Assembly: GCA_006503475.1 (NCBI GenBank)
Contig: RSEH01000312.1
Span: 1-50,683 of the forward strand
Direction of reading: 5' to 3'
DNA: 50,683 nucleotides
DNA from: Stentor roeselii
Lineage: Eukaryota; Ciliophora; Heterotrichea; Heterotrichida; Stentoridae
In this document: piece by piece, positions 7,853 through 16,238 of the stretch
How the letters are laid out: the number at the start of each line of letters is the position of its first letter
Position numbering within the stretch: the stretch's first letter is position 1
Made by a program: the position numbers and the translations under genes
Notes under the pieces: generated by a model
The model's input: only the letters and a program-made list of their open reading frames with translations
What the model was told of the DNA's origin: nothing
Database searches by the model: none

Positions 7853-10139
7853 ATGGATATACGCTGTTGTATCGAACCCTGCCCAGGCAGCCCAAAGTTC
7901 GGGACTCGCGAAGACAGAAGGCAAGTCTTCTGCATAGAGCATCAAAACACTCCCTTCAGTGACTCAAGTCAGTTCTACGAACGCATTCCTCTGGAACAAC
8001 TTCGGTCATCGACCATGGCGATGGCTGAAATGGGAAAACTCTCTAGCATGGTCACTGAAGTCATGAGGACTGGCAAGGGCATGTTCCAGGAAATATGTGA
8101 GAAACTCTGCAATATCACTGACGAACTTGCAAAGAGACAGCACGACTTACTTGAGATTGCTCAGAATGTCTCTCAAGAAAAATCGGCTGATGAAATCTCG
8201 AAACTTGGAGCTGTTGGAATCAAACTTAGAAATCGAGAAGCCTTTTCTAAATTGGTTGAACAGCACTTCTCCCAGCATGATGCCACAGTGGACTTTGCAC
8301 TCTTTTCTGAAGATATCAAGGGCATCAGAGAGCAACTTCAAGAAAGTAACAATCTCATTGGAATCGTCAGACAAGAAGCTGCTCAAGATAGAGAAGTTAG
8401 AGAAAATATCATGAAAAGAATGGACAATGCTGAAAACCAAACTCAAAATATCAGAAATGAATTAACTCAGCAAATTACTCAGTTGAGAGAAACGACACTG
8501 AAGAGAGAAGTACAACTTGCCAGCAAAGGCGATATTGACCGTATTAGAGATACTCTTATAGATCATCAATCAAGTATTGACTTAAATAGTCAACTAATTG
8601 AGCAATTAACCAAGTGTTGTGATAATATCAAGGATGGAGCCAATGTGCATAGTGAACAAGTGATTAAACTTGAAAACGATACCAAGTCCAACTTTGAAAT
8701 CCTGGCTCAGAAATATCAAGAATTCACTGCTCAACTAAACGCCAGTGTAGATGATTTCAAGGAAATTCATGCTCAGACCATTGCTGACCAAGAGCGAACC
8801 AGGGATGAAGCTTTCAAAAAAGCAACTGAAAGCATCAATACTGACTTCAGAGAAAAATCTGACAGAGATATTAACAGGATTAATGAACTTACAAGGAAAA
8901 TCAATGAAGATGCTAATCAAGCGATTTTGAGAGCTCAGACAAAAATCAGAGAGTTTGAGGTTGACTTCACCAGAAACATACGAAGAGAAATTGATGAGTA
9001 TAAAGAGTTCAAAAAGGCGGAAATTATCAGAATTGAGCAGGAAAGACTCAAGAAAATTGAAGATGATAGAATCGCTGAAGAAATGAGATTGGCTGAGTTG
9101 AAGAGAATAGAGGATGAAAGGTTAGCTGAGATAAAGAGACAGGAAGAAATCAAACAAGCTGAGTTAAAGAGGCAGGAAGAAATTAGGCAAGCTGAGATAA
9201 AGAGACAGGAACAAATAAGACAAGCCGAAATAAAAAGACAAGAAGATGAAATACAAGCTGAAATTAAAAGACAGGCTGATGCCAAAAAGGCCAAAGAAAT
9301 TGAAGATCAGCGTATGATTTACGAAGAGAAATTTAATAATTGGCCAATTGAGCAAAAAAGAAAACATTTTGAAACACTTAATCTTCAGAGTTATCAGAGT
9401 AATTTTACAGGGAATAATGCTCAATATGTGAAAGAAATCAGGATTTCTGATGATGGAAAATATGGATTTGTTTGTATTTGATAGCTAGGTAAGTTCAAAC
9501 AGATGGTATCTGAAATCAAGGTATTAAAACGAAAGATGGTACAAAATACTGAGGTATCAAAAACTTAAGATTGTGGATACTATCTAGGTATGGCAAATAA
9601 AGATAGTACATGCTACTGAGGTAGTTTACAATTAAGAAAGTAGATACTATCAAGGTATGAGAACTAAAGATGGTAAAGGTTACTGAGGTATTTAAAATTT
9701 GAGATCGTTGATACTATCTAGGTATGTGAACAAAAGGTGGTAAAGAATATGGAGGTGGTTTAAATTAAGGTCGTATACACCAAGTAGGTATATGACAAGC
9801 AGCAGGCTGTAAGAACCACAGAAGATGGTTCTAATTACTAAGCAGGCAGTAGAACTACTCAGGTATGAGTAAAAATGATCGTAGATACAATTAGCAGGTA
9901 GTATTTTCTAAGGAGGTATCAGTAACAAAGACCGTAGCATTAAACAGAAGGTTGTATTTCTAAAAAGGTATCAGTAATTGAGACTGTAGATCTAATTAGT
10001 AGGTAATTCCTACTTAGTGACTGTTTACAATTTGGAGACTAAGAAAGATGAGCTATGGCGTGACTGGCATACAAATGCAAAAGCAAGACAATGGAAAGAC
10101 AGGTACCCTGAGTGTGTGTTTCAAGAATGGGGATATTAA
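7853..10139 (+). CDS. Cys-rich/coiled-coil protein with WD-like C-terminus, intron-array gene 1
   Basis: The first exon (7853-9473) encodes a Cys/His cluster at residues 5-30 (CCIEPC...FCIEHQ, B-box-like), then a long coiled coil. Within it about residues 395-485 form a charged 11-residue repeat (variants of IKRQEEIRQAE). The exon ends in ISDDGKYGFV, the start of a WD-like strand. Read unspliced it stops at 9479 (TGA, then TAG). Removing a dense series of 14-16 nt GT-AG introns between 9474 and 10017 leaves 57 exonic nt, giving YDDYKNDRG, then about PGYAGTGKGLV. The reading continues as TVYNLETKK to a TAA at 10137-10139. The model is 599 aa. The tail RYPEC.F...GY is shared with the gene at 11553-12520, which supports the joined model. 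The parse of 9803-10017 is less certain than 9474-9802. Function unknown. Confidence 0.75.
9863..9894 (+). other. Nested intron pair (intron within intron), copy 1
   Basis: A 16-nt GT-AG segment (9869-9884) interrupts another after its sixth base. Removing it joins 9863-9868 to 9885-9894 and regenerates a 16-nt intron, gtatgaatacaattag. The same 6 + 16 + 10 layout recurs twice downstream, which makes chance unlikely. Confidence 0.65.
9916..9947 (+). other. Nested intron pair, copy 2
   Basis: The inner 16-nt GT-AG segment is 9922-9937. Its removal leaves 9916-9921 joined to 9938-9947, the 16-nt GT-AG unit gtatcacattaaacag. The layout is identical to copies 1 and 3. Confidence 0.65.
9968..9999 (+). 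other. Nested intron pair, copy 3
   Basis: The inner 16-nt GT-AG segment is 9974-9989. Its removal leaves 9968-9973 joined to 9990-9999, the 16-nt GT-AG unit gtatcaatctaattag. Confidence 0.65.
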
Positions 10140-11552
10140 GTAGTTGAAATTAATTTAGTTTAGATTATTAATCGAGGATTCCTAATTACTTACCTCAAGT
10201 TCCCTAGAAGGTTTGAGAAATCATTAAAATGATAAACTTAATTGATGATAGTAGAATATTTATGATACCAAAATTTCATTTATGCTAAGAATATGATTTA
10301 TTAGACTGACTTCTGATTTATTCTATTAACTCCAGTAGTCAGAGCAAATAAACTATTAATTTTCCTAATAAATCTAGTAGTATAAAATAACTAAAGATTT
10401 TAAAACTGAATCTTCAATATTTATCCTTGGTTTTTCGTTTTCTTTTTTGAAGTTAAACTTTTTTGAGTGGTAATGCCTAACTTTTGTTCATCATAAGATT
10501 TAATGGATCAATTTGAATTTCGCCATCATGATTTCTAATGAATTATGACGAAAATTAAGAGAATGGTTGCATCTCCTCTGAACATTATAATAAAGCATCG
10601 AGTTTACTTTTGATATTGCTAAATATTATAAAAATATTTTGAAACCTTTCTTCACTCCAGTTAAAGTTCAAATGTTTAATGTTGAAAGAATTAGGAAGAT
10701 TTTATTGTTCTATGTATAATCCATATCTATAATGACGTTTTTATAGTATTTTTTCATTAATTTGAAATATTTATGCTCTTTTTGATAGAATTAGCCTTGA
10801 GATTCTTATAAGGCATGAATAAGTGAATTTATTTACTTTATATCTAAATTTGAAATAGATTTCAGGGGTGAATCAAATTACAGAAGAATTAATTTGGGTT
10901 ATTATAAGAAATAATTAAATCAATCAGAATATATTTATCCTCAAGAAGTTTCTTAAAGTTTTCAGTGTTTTGTAGAACTCCAAGAATAAGAAAGTTATTA
11001 TTGAAGCTGATAGAAAAATCAATTCTCTCTCTAAAGTCCAATTATGCATGTCTTTGTATGAGGCTTGTTGATAGGTTGATACAATCAAGGAATTACTGAA
11101 GTACCTTGAACTTCATTTTGGAGTTGTAATGAAAAGAAAATCTGGTGTGAAATGAAATTTAAAGATGTTTTATGCTGATATGAGGAGTTATCTTATTACT
11201 TCTTGGTTAAAATTGATAATAGGATAACTCTTAAAATATTCATCTTGCTTCTTATTGATAATCTGTTTTAGACCACCGTTAGAAGTCACTGCAGTAACTT
11301 TTAAAATATTATGTTAATCTTTTATGTAAACTTATCGATAAAGGAATCCTCTGAATCCCAACTTTATTCTTTCATAGTTTCCTAAAATATTTTATTCGTA
11401 TTACTATTCAATAAATATCAAGGTGACTTTTTCATAATTTTTCTTTCCTTCAACTTGCTGTGATCATGTATTTGTTTATGAATAAATACCCTTATACTTT
11501 AATATAATTATCTATAAATTATTTAATACTTAATTCTAATTGGTTTCTAGAT
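10140..11552. other. AT-rich intergenic region with a possible coding remnant
   Basis: No intact gene. On the plus strand about 10905-11230 reads as roughly 105 codons with about five stops and protein-like runs such as KKVIIEADRKINSLSKVQLC and IKELLKYLELHFGVVMKRK. This suggests a decayed gene of unknown family. The rest is featureless. Confidence 0.4.
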
Positions 11553-12520
11553 ATGGCTATAAATATGTCCTGCAACTCAAGCAGTAGTTCAGATCCCTGC
11601 AAGGTTAAAGCTGAATGTATATGTAAAACTTGCAAGACTGATAACTTATTTTGTACGGATCATGGAAAACATCACTCAAATCACTCAAAACATCAAGTTG
11701 AGTTAATCAGTAACTCAGAATTGGAGCAAATTTGTATGAATAGGTTAAAGCAAGAAATTAAGAAATGTATTTCAAGGATAAGTGAAACTTCTAAGGAATC
11801 CATTTCTTTAATTAAACAAGTTACCATATCGACGATTAAAAACTTAAAGAAGCTGAATAGGGATGCAACATTTTTGAATCAATTTCAGATCTCTGATTTT
11901 GATCTTCAAGAAATTAAAGATCTAGAATTTGAGATTAAAGAATATTCATTCCAAATGAATACTTTTATTGAAAAGAAAATCGTAAACTTATTTTCTGATG
12001 TCTTTACCAAAAACCAACAAGTAAAAAAGAGCGAAGAGAGATTAAAAGGTTAACCATATGTAGGATTTCAAACTCTGAATAAAGAAGAGAAGTTTAGATT
12101 TTTTTGGGGAATTTCTCATAAATATTGGAGGACTGAAATCGGCTGCACAGAAGAAGAAGTTCAGAACTGGTATCAAGAACTACTATTTTCCAAAGATGGA
12201 AAATATTGTTTTTTCTGTAATCATTACTCAGGTAATATTCGAGAAAGATTGTAGCCTACATGAAGGGGGTAACCTTGAAGAAGGCCGTAACCTAGATTCA
12301 AGATAGTAACCTACAACGAAGATAGTAACCTTAATCAAAGGCGGTAACCTACATTTAGGTAAGGGATATAAAAGACTGTATCATCTAAGTAGTGGAAGTT
12401 TGGAACCTGAATACCAAGAAAATTGAGCTAGACACCGGGACCCCGAAAGATGACAAGACAAGAGAGTGGCTAGTTCGCTACCCGGAGTGTTGTTTCAGCA
12501 AGATGGGCTACTTTCTTTAG
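11553..12520 (+). CDS. B-box zinc-finger protein with WD-like C-terminus, intron-array gene 2
   Basis: A B-box-like zinc-binding region lies at about residues 16-50 (CKVKAECICKTCKTDNLFC, then DHGKHHSNHSKH). A helical region follows (about 60-165). A 15-nt intron at 12049-12063 (gttaaccatatgtag) hides a stop and leads to FQTLNKEEKFRFFWG. Then LLFSKDGKYCFF runs into intron array 12217-12392. Splicing gives YWGHNSDL, then EVWNLNTKK, then a tail with RYPECCFSKMGY and a TAG at 12518-12520. The spliced model is 265 aa. Start: 11553 is the first ATG, but 11565 has the better ataaatATG context and could be used. The C-terminal third is paralogous to that of the gene at 7853-10139. B-box proteins bind partners through zinc modules and coiled coils; the role here is unknown. 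Confidence 0.8.
12049..12063 (+). other. 15-nt intron, gttaaccatatgtag
   Basis: It removes the in-frame TAA that otherwise ends the B-box frame. The joined codon GGA continues the same frame into a region related to the upstream paralogue. Length and GT-AG ends match the heterotrich intron type. Confidence 0.85.
12217..12392 (+). other. Intron array 2: ten 15-16 nt introns, seven 3-nt microexons
   Basis: Introns: 12217-12231, 12232-12247, 12251-12265, 12269-12283, 12287-12302, 12306-12321, 12325-12340, 12344-12358, 12359-12374 and 12378-12392. All are GT-AG and exactly 15 or 16 nt. Microexons of 3 nt start at 12248, 12266, 12284, 12303, 12322, 12341 and 12375. Two intron pairs abut with no exon. 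Every intron falls after the first base of a codon, so eight successive codons (Y W G H N S D L) are each split. Unspliced, the block looks like a 19-bp tandem repeat (gtaacct...). The parse is unambiguous apart from the order of removal. Confidence 0.85.
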
Positions 12521-13082
12521 TTACTAATCATTAGATTTATATATATTAAAGACTTATCATCTACCTTTTTCATGTTTAATCTAATATAATGTAACCAATT
12601 TTAGGTCCTAGTTTTTATATGTTAGAATTTGATGGTAAAAGGCGCTATTTTAATTGCAGAGGTTTAAGAATTGTTGAATCGAATACAAATTCATAATCTA
12701 GTTGAAATAATAATTCTTCCTTTGTTTATGGGGATAGTAAAAATCTAAAGAAATATATATGTTTATGATTTTAATACTAATCTTAAATGATTTACTAATT
12801 TCTAATTAGGTTTTTGCCCATATTATGAAAATCTTTATCTTTTAATTTTTTTTAATGAGTGATTTTGAAATTAAAATTAGAATATATACTCTTCAAGCAG
12901 ATAAATCTAAGAATTTAACTATTGATATTCTAAAGGATACATTCCAAGCATCAAAGAATTTAAAAGTCCAAATAGATATATAGATATTTATCTAAATCCT
13001 TAAAATTTTCCAACTCTAAATATATATAAAGAATATCAAAACTCTAATGATAAACCAATTTCATTATATTCTAAATTTACTA
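12521..13082. other. AT-rich intergenic region
   Basis: Spacer between the second intron-array gene and the lipocalin-like gene. It marks the approximate inner edge of the sparse subtelomere. No gene or RNA is visible. Confidence 0.6.
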
Positions 13083-13679
13083 TTAAGGTTCAGGAAGACG
13101 ATCATTTGGAAGAGGATCTTCAGGAGCAGTAGGATAAGGTATACAAATATCAGGAACTTGTATCGTAAAGTAAAGATCATCATCAGTAAATCCTCGTTCA
13201 TGAGCAAGATGCAAGAAATTACTAAAGTCAAAATAAGGATCCACCGAATAAAACTCAATAAAATCTTTTCTAAAATCTTTCTCTGAGCTACAAAAGTAAA
13301 TCACGACATAAGTATCCAAATCAGTATCAATAAATGTTCCAGTAAGATTCAACCCTTCACCAGTCAATGTGAATTGTCCCCATTTACCTGGCTGAGGATC
13401 AAATTTAACATAAACCGCAGACTGATACTCAACTCCTTTAAGCGTCATGTAAATTACAGAATGCTCTGAAAACTGAGTTTCTTTCTCACTTGTTGTATAA
13501 ACACAGTCACCTACAGCCAAAGGGCCTACGTTGGATCTGACTACCTGGTAAAAAGGACGATAAAAGAAATCAATGTGGAAGGACTCGAGCCTCTTTTGAG
13601 GATGACATCTTCCGAAACGTCCTTCTTCCCAATTCCATGAGGAAGAAAGAGATAAAAGACTGAACAGTAGAAAAAACAT
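13083..13679 (-). CDS. Secreted lipocalin-like protein
   Basis: 198 aa. It opens with a hydrophobic signal peptide (MFFLLFSLLSLSSS), then GRCHPQKRLESFHIDFFYR and PFYQVVRS, which resemble the lipocalin start motif (GxC...FD...Y.G.WYEV.R), followed by GDCVYTTSEKE. A strand-rich region follows with Gly and Tyr/Phe-rich segments, and a Pro-rich end. Lipocalins are secreted or lumenal barrel proteins that bind small hydrophobic ligands. The family call rests on the N-terminal motif and is moderate; signal peptide and secretion are more secure. The gene is complete, with a TAA at 13083. It begins a run of three minus-strand genes. Confidence 0.7.
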   Translation of the reverse strand: MFFLLFSLLSLSSSWNWEEGRFGRCHPQKRLESFHIDFFYRPFYQVVRSNVGPLAVGDCVYTTSEKETQFSEHSVIYMTLKGVEYQSAVYVKFDPQPGKWGQFTLTGEGLNLTGTFIDTDLDTYVVIYFCSSEKDFRKDFIEFYSVDPYFDFSNFLHLAHERGFTDDDLYFTIQVPDICIPYPTAPEDPLPNDRLPEP

Positions 13680-14439
13680 TTTTTTTATGGGAAAAATTAG
13701 GGATTATCTAAAATTTATTAAGGATTGTTTATGAATTAGGGAATTTCTTGGAGGATGATGCTTGTTAGGCGCTTGTGATGCCGGAAGTAAGCTTTTTTAC
13801 TCAGAAAATATAGAAATAATTTAAGCATAATATCAATAGTTTTATTAACTCTTATTAGCCTCGATGAAAGAAATAGTTTCTAATGTTGATAATATAAAAT
13901 AATTAAAAAAATCTGTTAGAGTGACCTGATTGGGACTTCATCGGATATTTAAAAAATTATAGTATGAGTTTTATTCTAGGAATTATTATAATAGAGAGTT
14001 TTTAATATGTTTGGAATTTCAATGAACTATAATTAAACTACTGAGGTTTTAAAGGAAAATAATTTAAGCAAAATGTAAAAATGACTTTAGAGAAAGATTT
14101 TAGAAAAGAAATTACATTTTTCCTTAGATTTTTTTTATATCAAATAGTTATAAGGAGTAATAATGTCTTGAAAGAAATTATGCAAAATACTATAATAGTT
14201 TAATTATTTAAAATATAAAGATACACCTAAAATCAATCAGTGCTTATTCCCAGTTTAAGAATATATTTTTCAGCATCTTTATAAGAACGCTTATCCATTT
14301 CCAATAAAAACTCATTAATACCTTTTATCATCAAGAAAACACTTCAAACCATTCAACGAAACTTAAAATTTCACAGAAATCCATGATTATAATTTCTTCT
14401 ATTAAAATCTATCTGCATCTAAAAACAATATTTTCCTAA
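13680..14439. other. AT-rich intergenic region
   Basis: 760 nt upstream of the lipocalin-like gene and downstream of the transporter gene. No frame of note; presumed promoter and 3' regions only. Confidence 0.6.
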
Positions 14440-15924
14440 TTAATTAACTTCAGTTAATCTAATTTCATTTTTTAAACCAATATTCTCAAGAGGTTGCTCT
14501 TCAGGAGCATCAGGTTCATTAAGATCCTCGTTACTTTCAACTTTAAAAGCTTTCATCTCAATTAAAATCCTTTCTTTATCCTTTTCCTTAGTCTCAATCA
14601 AATCAAACGCACTGTAAAAAGTACCCAAAAACATGCACACCGCAAAAAACAAGAAACAACTTCCGATTCCAACACTTTCTGCAGCAAGAGGAAAGGTAAA
14701 AGTGATAATAACAGTCATCATCATGTTCACAACACAAGAAATTCCAAGAATCTGGTCGTTTAGAACTTCTCCAACGTAAATCCAAAGAGTTGATGCAAGT
14801 GAATAAGTAAAAAACAAGAAAAAAATAATCACAAAAGCTGCAGGCATGACTACCCCTGCATCAATGAACTGTGAAAATAATCCTAAAAGGAGAAGATCAA
14901 AGAAAAGAAGGATCTGGCCTGAGACAATCAGAGTTTTTCTTCCAAAGTACTTTAATAGAATAATGCTTAGCACGGCTGAGAATAGATTAACGATTCCCAT
15001 TATGACTGTCAACAATCTTGAAAGACTGAGTCCTCCTCCCAGTTCATTGAATATCTTTGTAGAATAAAAAATAATCGCAGCCATTCCTGAAAATTGGTTA
15101 ATCAAAGCAAGGGAAATTCCAACTCTCATCATTTTAAAAAACCTAGGTTGTCTAAAAAACTTACAAAATTCCGATTTCTCCTCATTCGAGCCAAATTTAG
15201 AAAGAATCTCTTTTTCAACCCTTTTCAATCCTTCTGCCTGGCCTTCCTGAGTGTAAGACAATGCAATAGACTGATAAGTGAGTTCCTTCATTCCCTTAGA
15301 CAAATAAAACTGTGGAGTGTCCAATTTCCAAAAGTACTTAAAATAAATAAACTGGTAAAAACAAACACAAGCTGGGAAAAGAAACATGAAAAGCCACCAA
15401 TTATTCATCGGGTCTGAATCAAAGTTGCTTGAAGGAAGTGCCAGGCCTAAAGTAAATGAAACAAGAAGGCCAAAATTATCAAAAATGACCATAATTGGAC
15501 CTACTTTACTCATCATCAACTCTGGAGTCACCTCAGAACAATAAATCGGAGAAATTGTGAAGAAGATGCCTGCACAGAACCCGGTTAATATTCTACCTAT
15601 TGCGAAAGTAGCAGTTAAAGGTATTACTAGAATAAAAGAGCCGAGGATGTAGAGAGTGTCTGTGTACATTATTGTTAAACGCCGACCGAAGCGCGAAATG
15701 AAGAAACCTGCAAGAGTTGTACCGATCAAGGCTCCTATTGGAACAAAAGTGCTGAATAAGGTTATGTAAAATGACTCGTTTTCACCCCAGTTTAATGAAT
15801 AGGAAATGTTCTGTTGACAGGTGTTAAAGATACCCATTGTGTAGAGATACAAGAAACAACTTAGGGATATGTGAATGTTCACTACCCAAAGTGATTTTTT
15901 TTTAAAATTCTCTGACTGATCCAT
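14440..15924 (-). CDS. MFS sugar-type transporter (12 TM)
   Basis: 494 aa with about twelve hydrophobic segments and a charged central loop, as in the sugar porter (GLUT/HXT) branch of the major facilitator superfamily. Visible family marks are RFGRRLTIMY after TM2, INQFSGMAAIIFYSTKIF in TM7 (the QQxSG...FYYS region) and KYFGRKTLIVSG after TM8. It probably moves hexoses or similar solutes across the plasma or food-vacuole membrane. Substrate cannot be told from the sequence. The cytosolic tail is acidic (about 450-494). The start has an AT-rich ataaataaATG context and the gene has no visible intron. Confidence 0.85.
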   Translation of the reverse strand: MDQSENFKKKSLWVVNIHISLSCFLYLYTMGIFNTCQQNISYSLNWGENESFYITLFSTFVPIGALIGTTLAGFFISRFGRRLTIMYTDTLYILGSFILVIPLTATFAIGRILTGFCAGIFFTISPIYCSEVTPELMMSKVGPIMVIFDNFGLLVSFTLGLALPSSNFDSDPMNNWWLFMFLFPACVCFYQFIYFKYFWKLDTPQFYLSKGMKELTYQSIALSYTQEGQAEGLKRVEKEILSKFGSNEEKSEFCKFFRQPRFFKMMRVGISLALINQFSGMAAIIFYSTKIFNELGGGLSLSRLLTVIMGIVNLFSAVLSIILLKYFGRKTLIVSGQILLFFDLLLLGLFSQFIDAGVVMPAAFVIIFFLFFTYSLASTLWIYVGEVLNDQILGISCVVNMMMTVIITFTFPLAAESVGIGSCFLFFAVCMFLGTFYSAFDLIETKEKDKERILIEMKAFKVESNEDLNEPDAPEEQPLENIGLKNEIRLTEVN

Positions 15925-16238
15925 TTATTTATGAAGATTTCAGGATAGTGAGGAATTTAGAAGAACCAAGTTGAAATTATTTTAAAACCTTCGTATACTA
16001 AAAAATCATAAAATTTATACTCATCACAAGGGTTCATTGTATTACCGAAGAAAAACTTATTTACTTATTCGAAAATATTAAATAAAAAAATCCTTCAAAT
16101 TAACCAAAGATAATCAATTCAAACACTTGATGACTACCAGATCATTATTGATAATAATCAATTCACATCAATAAAAAACTTCAAAGTTCAATTTAAATCA
16201 AATCTTAATAAACTAATAAATATCTCTTAATCCTTAAT
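15925..16238. other. Intergenic region
   Basis: 314 nt between the transporter start and the 3' end of the CFAP47 gene, both on the minus strand. AT-rich, no feature seen. Confidence 0.6.

Larger units (their letters stand above)
9474..10017 (+). other. Intron array 1: about 32 tiny introns in 544 nt
   Basis: The block divides almost completely into GT-AG segments of 15-16 nt, with three of 14 nt. The first half is ten modules, each of two introns with no exon between them. Nine are followed by a 3-nt microexon, at 9503, 9536, 9570, 9603, 9637, 9670, 9704, 9737 and 9770; the tenth by 6 nt at 9803. Then come single introns 9809-9824 and 9828-9842, three modules of a 6-nt exon plus a 14/15-nt intron plus a nested pair (9843-9894, 9895-9947, 9948-9999), a tag microexon, and a last intron 10003-10017. 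Introns total 487 nt and exons 57 nt. All first-half introns interrupt codons after base 1. The splicing is inferred, not observed. Confidence 0.75.

Noticed and set aside
9479-9481. TGA read as tryptophan (Blepharisma-type code)
   Set aside because: No internal TGA is needed in any long frame, Trp is always TGG, and the TGA here is followed at once by TAG. The intron model explains the break better.
9470-9484. Alternative first intron of array 1 (gtttgtatttgatag)
   Set aside because: It is also GT-AG and 15 nt, but leaves a 4-nt exon and breaks the phase shared with the paralogue; 9474-9488 fits the homologous T|AT junction.
9489-10017. Regularly spaced repeats resembling a CRISPR array or satellite DNA
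   Set aside because: The regularity comes from GT-AG units of intron size, repeats are not identical, and the spacers are 0, 3 or 6 nt. The organism is a eukaryote.
12251-12362. A 19-bp minisatellite with no coding role
   Set aside because: Each unit ends in AG and starts with GT, and removing them gives an open frame matching the paralogous gene.
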